Assembly (NCBI RefSeq): GCF_017873395.1
Contig: NZ_JAGGKC010000017.1
Coordinates: 23,509-87,508, forward strand
Direction of reading: 5' to 3'
DNA from: Youngiibacter multivorans
GTDB taxonomy: Bacteria; Bacillota; Clostridia; Clostridiales; Clostridiaceae
DNA length: 64,000 bases
This document shows, in pieces, positions 8,927 through 17,185 of this stretch. Each line of letters starts with the position of its first letter. The stretch's first letter is position 1. The position numbers and the translations under genes are program-made. The notes under the pieces are model-generated. The model searched no databases, was not told the DNA's origin, and saw nothing but the letters and a program-made list of their open reading frames with translations.

Positions 8927-9736
8927 ATGGAGAACAAAAGACAGGACTTAAGGAACAGGAAAAGAGTTGTCATAAAGGTGGGGACTTCCACTATCACACA
9001 TAATGACGGCAAGATGAATCTCATGAAGCTTGAGCATCTGTCACGAACCATTTCCAGTCTCAAGAACCAGGGGATGGAGGTTGTTCTTGTTTCTTCAGGA
9101 GCTATTGCGGTCGGGGCACAAAGGCTGAACCTCAGGGAAAGACCGAAGAAGGTAAGTGAAAAGCAGGCAGCTGCGGCTGTAGGCCAGGTAGTTCTCATGA
9201 ACATGTATCAGAGATTCTTCCATGACTATGCTTACGAGGTAGCGCAGATACTTGTCACACGGCTTGTCAATGATGACGAGGTGATGAGGTTCAATGCAAA
9301 AAATACCTTCAATGAGCTTTTAAGAATGGGTATTTTGCCTGTAGTCAATGAAAATGACACAATAGCAACCGAAGAAATAATATTCGGTGACAATGACACC
9401 CTTTCTGCAGTCGTTGCTAAGCTTGTTGAGGCTGACCTTCTTATACTTTTGTCAGATATCAATGGCTTGTACAGCGACGACCCAAAAAAGAACCCGGATG
9501 CCAGGCTGCTTCATCAGGTTGATGTCATAGATGAATACATAGAGTCCATAGGCAAGGGAACATCGTCCAATCAGGGTACAGGTGGAATGGCAACAAAGAT
9601 TTCTGCTGCAAAGATTGCAACCGAAGTCGGAATTGATGTGGTTATAGCAAATGGAGAATCACCGGAAGTGATAGTGGATATCATGGATGGCAAAGAAATC
9701 GGGACACTTTTCTCGAGGAGGATGAAGAATGCTTAA
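8927..9736 (+). CDS. proB: Glutamate 5-kinase, short form without PUA domain
   Basis: 269 residues from the second of two adjacent ATGs (8924, 8927); GGAGG ends at 8919, giving seven-base spacing for 8927. It phosphorylates glutamate to glutamyl 5-phosphate, the first step of proline synthesis. Amino acid kinase features: VVIKVGTSTIT (about 15-25), LVSSGAIAVGAQ (about 56-67), NENDTIATEE (about 145-154), and the ATP-site segment GTGGMATKISAAKIA (about 217-231). Many bacteria carry about 370 residues with a C-terminal PUA domain; this one stops at the kinase domain, a form common in Firmicutes. It overlaps proA by eight bases. Confidence 0.93.
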   Translation: MENKRQDLRNRKRVVIKVGTSTITHNDGKMNLMKLEHLSRTISSLKNQGMEVVLVSSGAIAVGAQRLNLRERPKKVSEKQAAAAVGQVVLMNMYQRFFHDYAYEVAQILVTRLVNDDEVMRFNAKNTFNELLRMGILPVVNENDTIATEEIIFGDNDTLSAVVAKLVEADLLILLSDINGLYSDDPKKNPDARLLHQVDVIDEYIESIGKGTSSNQGTGGMATKISAAKIATEVGIDVVIANGESPEVIVDIMDGKEIGTLFSRRMKNA

Positions 9737-10970
9737 AGAAATGGGTATGAGGGCCAAAGAGGCAGCTGCAAGCCTGTCCATGCTCTCAAATGATGAGAAG
9801 AACAATTTACTCGACAAGATTGCGATCAATCTGAAAAAGAACGAAGATGCAATTATTGAACAGAATAGCATAGATGTTGAAGCCGGAAGACTTAATGGCC
9901 TTGCTGAAGGTCTGATTGACAGGCTCAAGTTGACTTCAAATCGAATTGATTCAATGATAGAGGGCATTAGGACCATAATCGCGCTTGAAGATCCAGTTGG
10001 TGAAGTGCTGGGGATGAAGACCATGAAGAACGGTCTGATCATTGGAAAAAAGAGGGTTCCCCTTGGAGTCGTCGGCATAATATATGAGGCAAGACCGAAT
10101 GTGACAGTGGATACGGCAGCTCTCTGCCTTAAGTCATCAAATGCGCTGATACTAAGAGGTGGCAAGGAAGCACTTAATTCAAACAAGGCTTTAGCGGGAA
10201 TCATGAGGCAAAGCATTGAAGAAGCAGGGTACAACAAGGATTTTGTACAGCTTATAGAGGACCAGAGCTATGAGGTTGCAAATGAGTTCATGAAGCTCAA
10301 TGACTATCTTGATGTCCTCATACCAAGAGGAAGCGACAGACTGATCAAATCAGTGGTTCAGAACTCAACTGTTCCTGTGATTGAAACAGGAACAGGCAAC
10401 TGCCACATTTATGTTGATGCCAGTGCAGATGAAAAAATGGCTGTCGACATAATAATCAATGCCAAGACTCAGAGGATAGGGGTTTGCAACTCAGCTGAGA
10501 GCCTTGTGGTTCACAGCGACAAGATTGAAGGATTCCTTCCCTTGGTATGGAACGAACTTAAGAAATACAACGTGACTGTGTATGCCGATGAAAGGGCTAA
10601 GGCAGTAGTACCCGAATTCCAGTCTGCTACAGAAGAGGATTTTGCCACTGAGTATCTTGATTACAAGATTTCACTTAAGGTGGTTGACTCGCTTGATGAG
10701 GCAATAAGGCATATCAACAAGTATTCAACATCACATTCAGAATCCATTGTGACTGAGAACTATGCAAATGCCATGGAATTCCTTAACAGAGTCGATTCAG
10801 CAGCGGTATATGTCAACGCATCAACCAGGTTCACAGACGGATTCGAATTCGGTATGGGTGGTGAAATGGGAATTTCAACACAGAAGCTCCATGTCAGAGG
10901 ACCTGTTGGAACGAAGGAGCTTACAACCACAAAGTACATAATCTTCGGAAACGGTCAGATAAGGGGATAA
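9729..10970 (+). CDS. proA: Glutamate-5-semialdehyde dehydrogenase (gamma-glutamyl phosphate reductase)
   Basis: 413 residues, the normal length. It reduces glutamyl 5-phosphate to glutamate 5-semialdehyde with NADPH, the second proline step. Aldehyde dehydrogenase-fold motifs: VPLGVVGIIYEARPNVTVD (about 112-130), LKSSNALILRGGKEA (about 136-150), IPRGSD (about 198-203), the catalytic Cys in RIGVCNSAESLV (about 246-257), and VYVNASTRFTDG (about 358-369). The start overlaps the end of proB, with GAGGAGGATG upstream, so the two are translationally coupled. No proC is present in the window. Confidence 0.95.
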   Translation: MLKEMGMRAKEAAASLSMLSNDEKNNLLDKIAINLKKNEDAIIEQNSIDVEAGRLNGLAEGLIDRLKLTSNRIDSMIEGIRTIIALEDPVGEVLGMKTMKNGLIIGKKRVPLGVVGIIYEARPNVTVDTAALCLKSSNALILRGGKEALNSNKALAGIMRQSIEEAGYNKDFVQLIEDQSYEVANEFMKLNDYLDVLIPRGSDRLIKSVVQNSTVPVIETGTGNCHIYVDASADEKMAVDIIINAKTQRIGVCNSAESLVVHSDKIEGFLPLVWNELKKYNVTVYADERAKAVVPEFQSATEEDFATEYLDYKISLKVVDSLDEAIRHINKYSTSHSESIVTENYANAMEFLNRVDSAAVYVNASTRFTDGFEFGMGGEMGISTQKLHVRGPVGTKELTTTKYIIFGNGQIRG

Positions 10971-11171
10971 TTCGACGAACATTTTTCGTCATAATTGAAT
11001 AATTGTCCATAAAACCAAAAAACTGGTCCTGAACGCTGAGAAAAGTCATGAATCAGCCTCCATCAAGGGCTAAAACGGATAATTATTATTAGCTGATATG
11101 AATAACGAACAGGCAATCTGAAAAAAAGCTGATGTTGTTCACTGATATTTAACACATTTTATAATATTATT

Positions 11172-11294
11172 TAAGGTTTGTGTATTACTATAACCTTAGC
11201 CCTTTAGCTATGAGCGTAATGTTCATACGCATTATACTTTTACCTACCTTAAAATCCACTATGGGAAGCAGTCAAAAGCTGCTTCTGTTTTTTT
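11172..11294 (+). ncRNA. Candidate small structured RNA or leader of unknown role
   Basis: This 440-base gap after proA holds a TATAAT at 11160-11165 with a weak -35. About 120 bases follow that contain three hairpins: AAGGTT/AACCTT (11173-11178/11192-11197), GCGTA/TACGC (11214-11218/11226-11230), and GAAGCAG/CTGCTTC (11265-11271/11279-11285). The last has a T run at 11287-11294 and is a convincing intrinsic terminator with no protein gene in front of it. It does not look like 6S, SRP or tmRNA. It could be an independent small RNA. Nothing is recognised in 10971-11159 apart from a weak GACGAA/TTCGTC hairpin after proA. Confidence 0.3.
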
Positions 11295-11333
11295 GTTCGT
11301 GTTTTGTAAAACCCTGTAATGCCTTCAATTTAG

Positions 11334-11362
11334 TTGACATAAATAGGGGTCATTGTTATAAT
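11334..11362 (+). promoter_or_regulatory. Consensus sigma-70/A promoter of tRNA-Ser
   Basis: TTGACA (11334-11339), a 17-base spacer and TATAAT (11357-11362): a perfect housekeeping promoter 48 bases before the tRNA. Confidence 0.85.
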
Positions 11363-11409
11363 TAACTTCGTGGTTGATTTAACTGAATAGTTTATAGCAA
11401 GCTTCGCAT

Positions 11410-11500
11410 GGAGAATTACTCAAGTGGCCGAAGAGGCGCCCCTGCTAAGGGCGTAGGTCGGGTAACCGGCGCGAGGGTTCAAATCCCTCATTCTCCGCCA
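11410..11500 (+). tRNA. tRNA-Ser(GCU)
   Basis: Acceptor arms GGAGAAT (11410-11416) and ATTCTCC (11490-11496), encoded CCA at 11498-11500, anticodon stem CGCCC/GGGCG around loop CTGCTAA (anticodon GCT), a long variable arm typical of class II tRNAs, and T-arm GAGGG-TTCAAAT-CCCTC. It reads AGC and AGU codons. Its 3' half is repeated in decayed form at 12064-12168. Confidence 0.95.
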
Positions 11501-12168
11501 AAGAAGCTTTTAACCGCAAAATAATCCCTCAAAGCACTGCAATTGCTGTGTTTTGGGGGATTATTAATTTTATAATGAACATTCACAAAACAGGTCAAAA
11601 CAGGCCTTTTTTGATTCTTAGGTATACTAAAGGTATTCTAATTTAGAAAATATGTTAAGGCCTGCAAGCATTAAAAAAGAAGGCTTATAGTCTCCATTGG
11701 ATTCATATGATTTTAAGTTGCAGCTTTGAGGACAACCATGGAGTCAATGACAACTAACATTGCCTCTTTTCAATTACTGTATACCTGTCGAATAATGACC
11801 AAGAAATGTAATCCTCATATCTATAAGAAGCCTCCATCCTGACAAACCATGACAATGACCTTAGGTTGTGCAGGAATCTCCAAGAAATATCTATGACTCT
11901 ATTAGAGTCAATCTCTAACATGCTGCCAATCAAGCTGAATTGTATTGGCTTGAAATTGTCCATGCCATACCTCGCGTTAGGATCTCACTCTTTTATTAAA
12001 ATTGCTAATAGGTACACCAAAGATATTCCAATCAATTTTGATGTTAATATTTCAATGTTTATAGGCGCGGGATAGATTCTCTCATTCTCTCCAAAGAAGC
12101 TCTTGAACACAAAATAATCCCTCAAAGCACTGCAATTGCTGTGTTTTGGGGGATTACTAATTTTATAA
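11468..12168 (+). repeat. Decayed direct repeat of the tRNA-Ser 3' half and terminator (attachment-site-like)
   Basis: Bases 11468-11575 (tRNA T-arm, acceptor and terminator hairpin) recur at 12064-12168. The stretch starting AAAATAATCCCTCAAAGC through GGGGGATTA is essentially identical; the tRNA part has several changes, including loss of CCGCCA to CTCC. The upstream half of the tRNA is not repeated, which is the pattern left by site-specific integration at a tRNA 3' end. The 490 bases between (11576-12063) hold only short open frames on both strands (for example 11754-11963 minus) that I do not recognise, perhaps remnants of a lost integrase module. Confidence 0.65.
11520..11572 (+). terminator. 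Terminator-like hairpin after tRNA-Ser
   Basis: Arms beginning AATAATCCC (from 11520) and ending GGGATTATT (to 11566) pair over about 18 bases with two wobble pairs, with a GCAATTGC inner loop, followed by AATTTTAT. An almost identical hairpin recurs at 12113-12159. Confidence 0.7.
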
Positions 12169-12212
12169 GCATAGATGCAATAATGTCAGTTTATTTTTTA
12201 TAGCTAAAGCGC

Positions 12213-12280
12213 ATGTAACCTTTGAGGAGTTTTATGCATAATACGAATGTAACCTTTGAGGAGTTTTATGCATAATACGA
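12213..12280. repeat. Perfect 34-base tandem duplication at the 3' end of the LysR gene
   Basis: The 34-base unit beginning ATGTAACCTTTGAGG occurs at 12213-12246 and 12247-12280, followed by ATGTAA, the start of a third copy. The right copy contains the last codons and stop of the minus-strand LysR gene, so the unit is a recent slippage-type duplication of the gene's tail into its 3' flank. Confidence 0.9.
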
Positions 12281-13207
12281 ATGTAAAATATCAATGAACT
12301 CAGATATAGCTTTAGAAATATAACTCCTTGAGCGGATTATAACAAAAAAATCTCGAACCATAAGAGGAGAATCAATTTTGTAAAAGACCAGATTAAGGTC
12401 TTTATTTTTTTTAATAGTAATATCGCTGGTCAGTGTCGCACCCAGGCCGTTTCCGGCCAGATGATATGCAGTTACATTTTGTTGAATTTGCATACGTATA
12501 TTAGGTTCAAGTCCGTTTTGATGAAATAGTTCCATGCAGCGCTCATGTAGATTGGTTCCGCTAGTGAGAAATAAAAAAGGAAGCTTTGGTAAAAAATGAG
12601 GCTCTAGACAAATACAATCTGGAGATAAGTGCAAATTCTCTTCAATCATACGCAATGACATTCCTGTATCAGGCAGTTGGAATTGGGTCACATATTCTTT
12701 TGGTACGGCTAGAAGAAGATGCTCACGAAATGCGTGGGAGAAGGCAGATAACGACGGATTAATTTCATCACATTTTAAACATAAATCAATGGAGCCAGAT
12801 AGTAATAGCCCATCTAACTTGTCGGAACTGGATTCTATTAAATGGATGTTTATGTTTGGAAAACGTTCTGCAAATGCTGAAAGAACTGGTGCCAACACAT
12901 AAGAGAGAATATATTGCGTTCCGCCAATCAGTATATCCCCCTTTTTCAAGTCAGAGAGTTCGTTTATTTGGCAGGTTAATTCGTTTTCTAACATTTTGAT
13001 CTCGTAATATTTCTGTATATACAATTCTCCCGCAGGAGTTAATTTTAACGGATGGGTACTGCGATCAAACAGTTTAAAACCAATCATGGCCTCGACTTTT
13101 TGTACAGAAATAGTTAAAGCGGGCTGTGTTATGTACAATTTTTGTGCAGCTTTGGAGAAGGATCCCTCTTGATATACGGTGAAAACATATTTCATTTCCT
13201 GTTGCAT
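12266..13207 (-). CDS. LysR family transcriptional regulator
   Basis: 313 residues. An N-terminal winged helix-turn-helix (about 1-60) has the family pattern VYQEGSFSKAAQKLYITQPALTISVQKVE around residues 11-39. A periplasmic-binding-protein-like effector domain follows from about residue 90 (GDILIGGTQYIL onward), with the usual LLAVP segment. It is divergent from the esterase-dehydratase cluster across about 200 bases, the standard position for a LysR activator whose inducer is a pathway intermediate. The start has GGAGAA upstream. It shares the atypical composition of the island. The effector is unknown. Confidence 0.9.
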   Translation of the reverse strand: MQQEMKYVFTVYQEGSFSKAAQKLYITQPALTISVQKVEAMIGFKLFDRSTHPLKLTPAGELYIQKYYEIKMLENELTCQINELSDLKKGDILIGGTQYILSYVLAPVLSAFAERFPNINIHLIESSSDKLDGLLLSGSIDLCLKCDEINPSLSAFSHAFREHLLLAVPKEYVTQFQLPDTGMSLRMIEENLHLSPDCICLEPHFLPKLPFLFLTSGTNLHERCMELFHQNGLEPNIRMQIQQNVTAYHLAGNGLGATLTSDITIKKNKDLNLVFYKIDSPLMVRDFFVIIRSRSYISKAISEFIDILHSYYA

Positions 13208-13224
13208 AGATTATTCTCCAATCG

Positions 13225-13258
13225 ATATAAATATTATTAATACATATATAAATATTAT
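13225..13258. promoter_or_regulatory. Pair of 13-base direct repeats between lysR and the esterase gene
   Basis: ATATAAATATTAT occurs at 13225-13237 and again at 13246-13258, exactly 21 bases apart (two helical turns) and on the same face of the helix. The position, just upstream of the LysR start and facing the catabolic cluster, fits an operator region. The AT-richness makes chance similarity possible. Confidence 0.4.
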
Positions 13259-13411
13259 AAAATTGATTTTATACCACTTGAATCATATAATCAAGACGAA
13301 AAGTGAAAAGGGTAATTTGTAGTTAATATGATTAAAATTTCATGGCTATAAAACCAACATTTGATACATGCTTCAAAGTCAAAAATACTAATAAATTTGG
13401 GAGGCACATTC

Positions 13412-15148
13412 ATGGCAAAATATTTAAAGTTGCAGCAATTCCCCCAAAATATGGGTGAATTACCCATTGATTTTCAAAACCCAAATAAATGTCTGTTGAC
13501 CGGAGCTTTTGAGGAACAACTTGAAATGAATGGAGTTTCACGCACTTTCATTACCTATCTGGCTCCGGAACTGGAATACTGCCGTCAATGTATTGTAGTG
13601 GCGCCACCTTCCAATGTTGACGCATTAGAATACCTTCAAAGCGGCGGTTGGCAGACCCTGGCAGATGAACAAAAGCTGTTTGTGCATATGCTTGTACCCC
13701 AGAATGGCTCATGGGATAGTACCGGTACAGATGCTGACTATATGAATGCTGTATATTCCTGCATACAAACTCGAGATTACTATGTCACTATGCAGGATAA
13801 TATTTATGCCTTTGGAATTGGTGATGGAGCGGTAATAGCCCAACAGGCTGCCATGAAAATGACCAGCGAGTGGAGCGGCCTAGGCACCATTGGAGAGTTG
13901 AATGCAGATGCGGTCCATTTTATGGACGTTAGCGCCGTCGGACAGGTTCAAGACAATCTGGAGTTAATGGTTGAAGCTGCTAAATGTCAGCTGCCTGTTT
14001 GGATGGCTTTTAATGAATTCACTCCCGAAAATCAGAAAGTGTTAGCATATTGGCAGCAGCAAAACCACACCACGTGCCAATCAGTGGTCGGAGAGGGCGC
14101 CGACTTCATTTGGATGCCTGGCCAAGTGCGCACCGTCAGCGAAGTAAACGAGGAACAGATTGCCGAGGTGCGGCTGACCTTGGGTCAATCCGCTGGCACA
14201 CCGCAACTCATCCGCACTATGTGGCAATATGTAGGCGCTGCCCGGCGGCATCGGGGATTCGGTGGTAAGATACTGCGCTACTATAAGGATCCCATAGCCT
14301 GCGGTGCTACACTGCATACAATGGAACAAGAAGGCTTTAATCGTTGCTGGTACGAATATGTGCCAAAAAGCTGCACTGGTAACGAGCCTCGGCCGCTGGT
14401 AGTTGTGATGCATGGCAGGGGTGGCACCGCAGATACTTTCTTCGATATCAGCGGAATGTCCTGTGTCGCGGAAGCGCGAGGATTCATTGCTGTTTTTCCA
14501 CAAGCTGGTGTATACCAGCAAAAACCAGGCGGCCTGCGCAATGTTCTTTTGTGGGATGGTATTTATGATGGGAAGCCTGTAGACGATGTCCAGTTCATTC
14601 GTGCCTTGGTAGCAGATGTGGAAAACCGTATTCCAATTGATAAAAGTCGGGTGTATGCCTGCGGCCAATCAAGCGGGGGCATGATGTCCAGCACCTTGGG
14701 TTACTATGCTAGCGATATTTTCGCTGCTGTAGCCCCCTGGTCTGGCATGTGGATGGAAGTAGAGCGGAACATCGTTCGTGATAAGACGACTCCCCAGGAT
14801 ATACCCTATATGTTTATATATGGATCTAACGACTTTCTTTGCGCCGGGAAAGCGCCAGATCCGGAACTGCCGTTCAGCGTGTCGGAAGCCATTCGTCCAC
14901 GCATTGCCGAGATAATGGCAAGGTACGGACTGAAAAGCGAGAACATCCAACGTTGGAGTTGCCCACCAATCAATTGGTATCTTTTCCCAAACGAGTCAGG
15001 GGTGCCTATGCTGACAGTTGGTGTGGTAAACAATATGGTTCATGCCAATTACCCAGAGGAAAGCTGGATTTCATACGACCAATTTATGTGCAAGTTCAGC
15101 CGCGACGCCGAGGGCACACTGTTCTACCAAGGTAATCCAGTGTATTAG
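13412..15148 (+). CDS. PHB-depolymerase/feruloyl-esterase-like alpha/beta hydrolase with an extra N-terminal domain
   Basis: 578 residues from the ATG at 13412, preceded by GGGAGG. The C-terminal half (about 320-570) is an LpqC/esterase_PHB-type hydrolase: VVVMHGRGGTADTF (oxyanion region), nucleophile Ser420 in CGQSSGGMM, Asp in YGSNDFL, and His in NMVHANYP. The N-terminal half (about 1-260) also looks hydrolase-like, with FGIGDGAVIAQQAA where a nucleophile elbow would be, but lacks the Ser. There is no signal peptide, so it acts in the cytoplasm, probably cleaving an ester of an imported hydroxy or aromatic acid. Codon use (many CGN Arg codons) is unlike the flanking core genes, suggesting transfer. 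It is first in the cluster with the dehydratase subunits. Confidence 0.75.
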   Translation: MAKYLKLQQFPQNMGELPIDFQNPNKCLLTGAFEEQLEMNGVSRTFITYLAPELEYCRQCIVVAPPSNVDALEYLQSGGWQTLADEQKLFVHMLVPQNGSWDSTGTDADYMNAVYSCIQTRDYYVTMQDNIYAFGIGDGAVIAQQAAMKMTSEWSGLGTIGELNADAVHFMDVSAVGQVQDNLELMVEAAKCQLPVWMAFNEFTPENQKVLAYWQQQNHTTCQSVVGEGADFIWMPGQVRTVSEVNEEQIAEVRLTLGQSAGTPQLIRTMWQYVGAARRHRGFGGKILRYYKDPIACGATLHTMEQEGFNRCWYEYVPKSCTGNEPRPLVVVMHGRGGTADTFFDISGMSCVAEARGFIAVFPQAGVYQQKPGGLRNVLLWDGIYDGKPVDDVQFIRALVADVENRIPIDKSRVYACGQSSGGMMSSTLGYYASDIFAAVAPWSGMWMEVERNIVRDKTTPQDIPYMFIYGSNDFLCAGKAPDPELPFSVSEAIRPRIAEIMARYGLKSENIQRWSCPPINWYLFPNESGVPMLTVGVVNNMVHANYPEESWISYDQFMCKFSRDAEGTLFYQGNPVY

Positions 15149-15203
15149 ACAATACAGTCATACAAATGTGTCAAATAAGTCATTAGCAATATAGGAGGAT
15201 AGC

Positions 15204-15500
15204 ATGAAAGTAAATGCATTGATGATGGACCAAAAAGATAACGTGGGAACATGTATCTGCGACGTTTCTGCTGGTGAAACGGTATCATTTATTTGCAATG
15301 GGGAAAATCTCGAAGTGAAGACTTTGGAAAATATCCCCTATTGCCATAAGGTTGCAATCAAACCGATTGAAAAAGGTGCAGAAGTCATAAAGTATGGAGA
15401 AGTGATTGGTGCTTCCGATGTTGATATTTGTGTTGGACAATGGGTGTCGCATCATAATATTCACGGAATTCCCCGCGATTATATCAGCGAATTACTATAG
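15204..15500 (+). CDS. UxaA-family dehydratase small subunit, SAF domain
   Basis: 98 residues with the signature of the SAF domain that forms the N-terminus of altronate and galactarate dehydratases: IPYCHKVAIKPIEKGAEVIKYGEVIGAS (about 49-76), then V-x-W-V-H-x-HNIHG (about 82-92). In UxaA the domain is fused to the catalytic part; here it is a separate gene 14 bases before the large subunit, as in sulfolactate sulfo-lyase SuyAB and several split dehydratases. It probably binds the large subunit and helps shape the Fe-dependent site. The start has AGGAGG upstream. Confidence 0.85.
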   Translation: MKVNALMMDQKDNVGTCICDVSAGETVSFICNGENLEVKTLENIPYCHKVAIKPIEKGAEVIKYGEVIGASDVDICVGQWVSHHNIHGIPRDYISELL

Positions 15501-15514
15501 TATAGGAGATTTTT

Positions 15515-16681
15515 ATGGAACGATATTTTTTAGGTTATAAGAGGTCAGAGGGCAGGGCGGGTACTCGAAATCATGTTTTAATCCTTCCCACTTGTGCCTG
15601 TGCAAGTGAAAGTTGTCGTGTCGTAGCAAGCCAGGTTAAGGGCAGCGTCAATATTATTGTGAATACAGGTTGCTCTGATGTTGCTGCCAATACAGAAATG
15701 ACTCAGAGGGTATTGATCGGATTTGCACTGAATCCTAACGTATATGGCGTCGTGATTATTGGGTTGGGTTGCGAAACTGTACCACATAAAGAGCTGAGAG
15801 AAAAGATCCAAGCATTGACCTCAAAACCGATAGTGTCTTTTGGCATTCAGGAGATTGGTGGTACGGTTAATACAATTTGTGAAGCAACTAAAGCAGCAAG
15901 TGCTATGGCGGCCAAAGCGGCTGTTCAGCAGAGAGTACCATGTGATCTTTCTGATATTCTATTGGGAATTGAGTGTGGCGGCTCCGATGCCACCTCCGGC
16001 ATCTCTTCTAATCCTGCAGTAGGTGATCTTAGTGACAGGATGATTGACTTAGGCGCTTCCACTATGATGAGCGAGACAATTGAGTTTTTAGGAGCAGAAC
16101 ATGTTTTGGCACGCCGTGGCGCGACCAAAGAAATCCATAATCAGATCATTGAAATGGTCCGTGCATTTGAAGAACATCTAGGAGCGGCTGGTCAAAACTG
16201 TAGAACAGGACAGCCTACGCCGGGCAACAAAGCAGGAGGTCTTTCTACATTAGAGGAAAAGAGCCTTGGATGTATCAGAAAGGGTGGCACTCGGCCAGTG
16301 GTCGAGGTTGTACAGGAAGCTATACGACCCACTAAAACCGGAGCCATAATTATGGATACCCCAGGCTACGATATTGCATCAGTAACATCCAAGGTCGCTG
16401 GCGGATGCAACGCTTATGTTTTTACAACTGGACGCGGAACGCCAACAGGTAATGCAATCGTACCAGTTATCAAAATTACTGGTAACCCTAAAACTTACCG
16501 GAAGATGATTGATAATATCGATATTGATGTCAGCTGCATAACTGAAGGTACTTGTACGGTACAGGAAGCAAGTGCTGATATGTTGGAATTCCTCCTGGAA
16601 GTCTGTAATGGGAAAATGACAAAAGCTGAATCATATGGATTCTCGGATATTGCAATTGACCATATTTGCAGATTCATTTAA
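15515..16681 (+). CDS. UxaA-family dehydratase/lyase large subunit
   Basis: 388 residues, matching the C-terminal domain of altronate/D-galactarate dehydratases and SuyB-type lyases. Visible features: FLGYKRSEGRAGTRNHVLILPT (residues 4-25) containing the RNH motif, NTGCSD (about 50-55), GLGCETVP (about 79-86), IECGGSDATSGISSNPAVGDLSD (about 152-174) and FTTGRGTPTGNAIVPVIKITGN (about 306-327). Family members remove water (or sulfite) from hydroxy acids using an iron-dependent site. The substrate cannot be read from sequence; candidates are sugar acids or sulfolactate-like compounds. It forms an operon with the small subunit and esterase. Confidence 0.85.
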   Translation: MERYFLGYKRSEGRAGTRNHVLILPTCACASESCRVVASQVKGSVNIIVNTGCSDVAANTEMTQRVLIGFALNPNVYGVVIIGLGCETVPHKELREKIQALTSKPIVSFGIQEIGGTVNTICEATKAASAMAAKAAVQQRVPCDLSDILLGIECGGSDATSGISSNPAVGDLSDRMIDLGASTMMSETIEFLGAEHVLARRGATKEIHNQIIEMVRAFEEHLGAAGQNCRTGQPTPGNKAGGLSTLEEKSLGCIRKGGTRPVVEVVQEAIRPTKTGAIIMDTPGYDIASVTSKVAGGCNAYVFTTGRGTPTGNAIVPVIKITGNPKTYRKMIDNIDIDVSCITEGTCTVQEASADMLEFLLEVCNGKMTKAESYGFSDIAIDHICRFI

Positions 16682-17185
16682 AAGGGCTAATTAAACACAC
16701 AACCAATCTTGTTGTATGTTCAACCTGATTTTGACCTGCTCCTTAGAAGTGTTTTCAAAGCTTATATGATTTTTGGAAAAAAGATCCGGTCTGTAATTAT
16801 TTGATGCCCGTATTACGGGAGGATCCCTTCAAATTTTACATATTTTAAACTAAGAGAGGAGAGAGGCTATTTTTATTCACTCTTGTTTTATCGGCAGTCT
16901 ATTTCTCTGGCAAATATTCAAATAAAAGAAGATAGGTATCTAATTGTTTCAATTTTTCTAATATCTTGATTATTCTAGTCGTTCAGCAATAAACTCACTC
17001 TGATTGACGCCATGTTTAGTGCGAGGCACTTTTTAAACAAATGTACTTACCGCTACCGAAGCAATTACAGAATTTGCAATACAAAGTGAGTTGTTGCGTA
17101 TACGTATGAAGTCTGGGATCCAAAGAAATTGACGGAGTGCTCGGCGTATATCTTCAAATTTATCAAAAGTTTTAGGAGGAGAATT
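16682..17185. other. 500-base gap between dehydratase and transporter genes
   Basis: No convincing gene. A hairpin CCCGTA-T-TACGGG lies at 16807-16819 without a T run. The stretch is AT-rich with short open frames only, so it may hold the transporter promoter or decayed sequence. Confidence 0.5.

Noticed and set aside
11754..12075. Overlapping open frames of about 69 codons on both strands between the tRNA repeat copies
   Set aside because: No ribosome binding site, no recognisable domain, and each frame contradicts the other; noted only as possible remnants.
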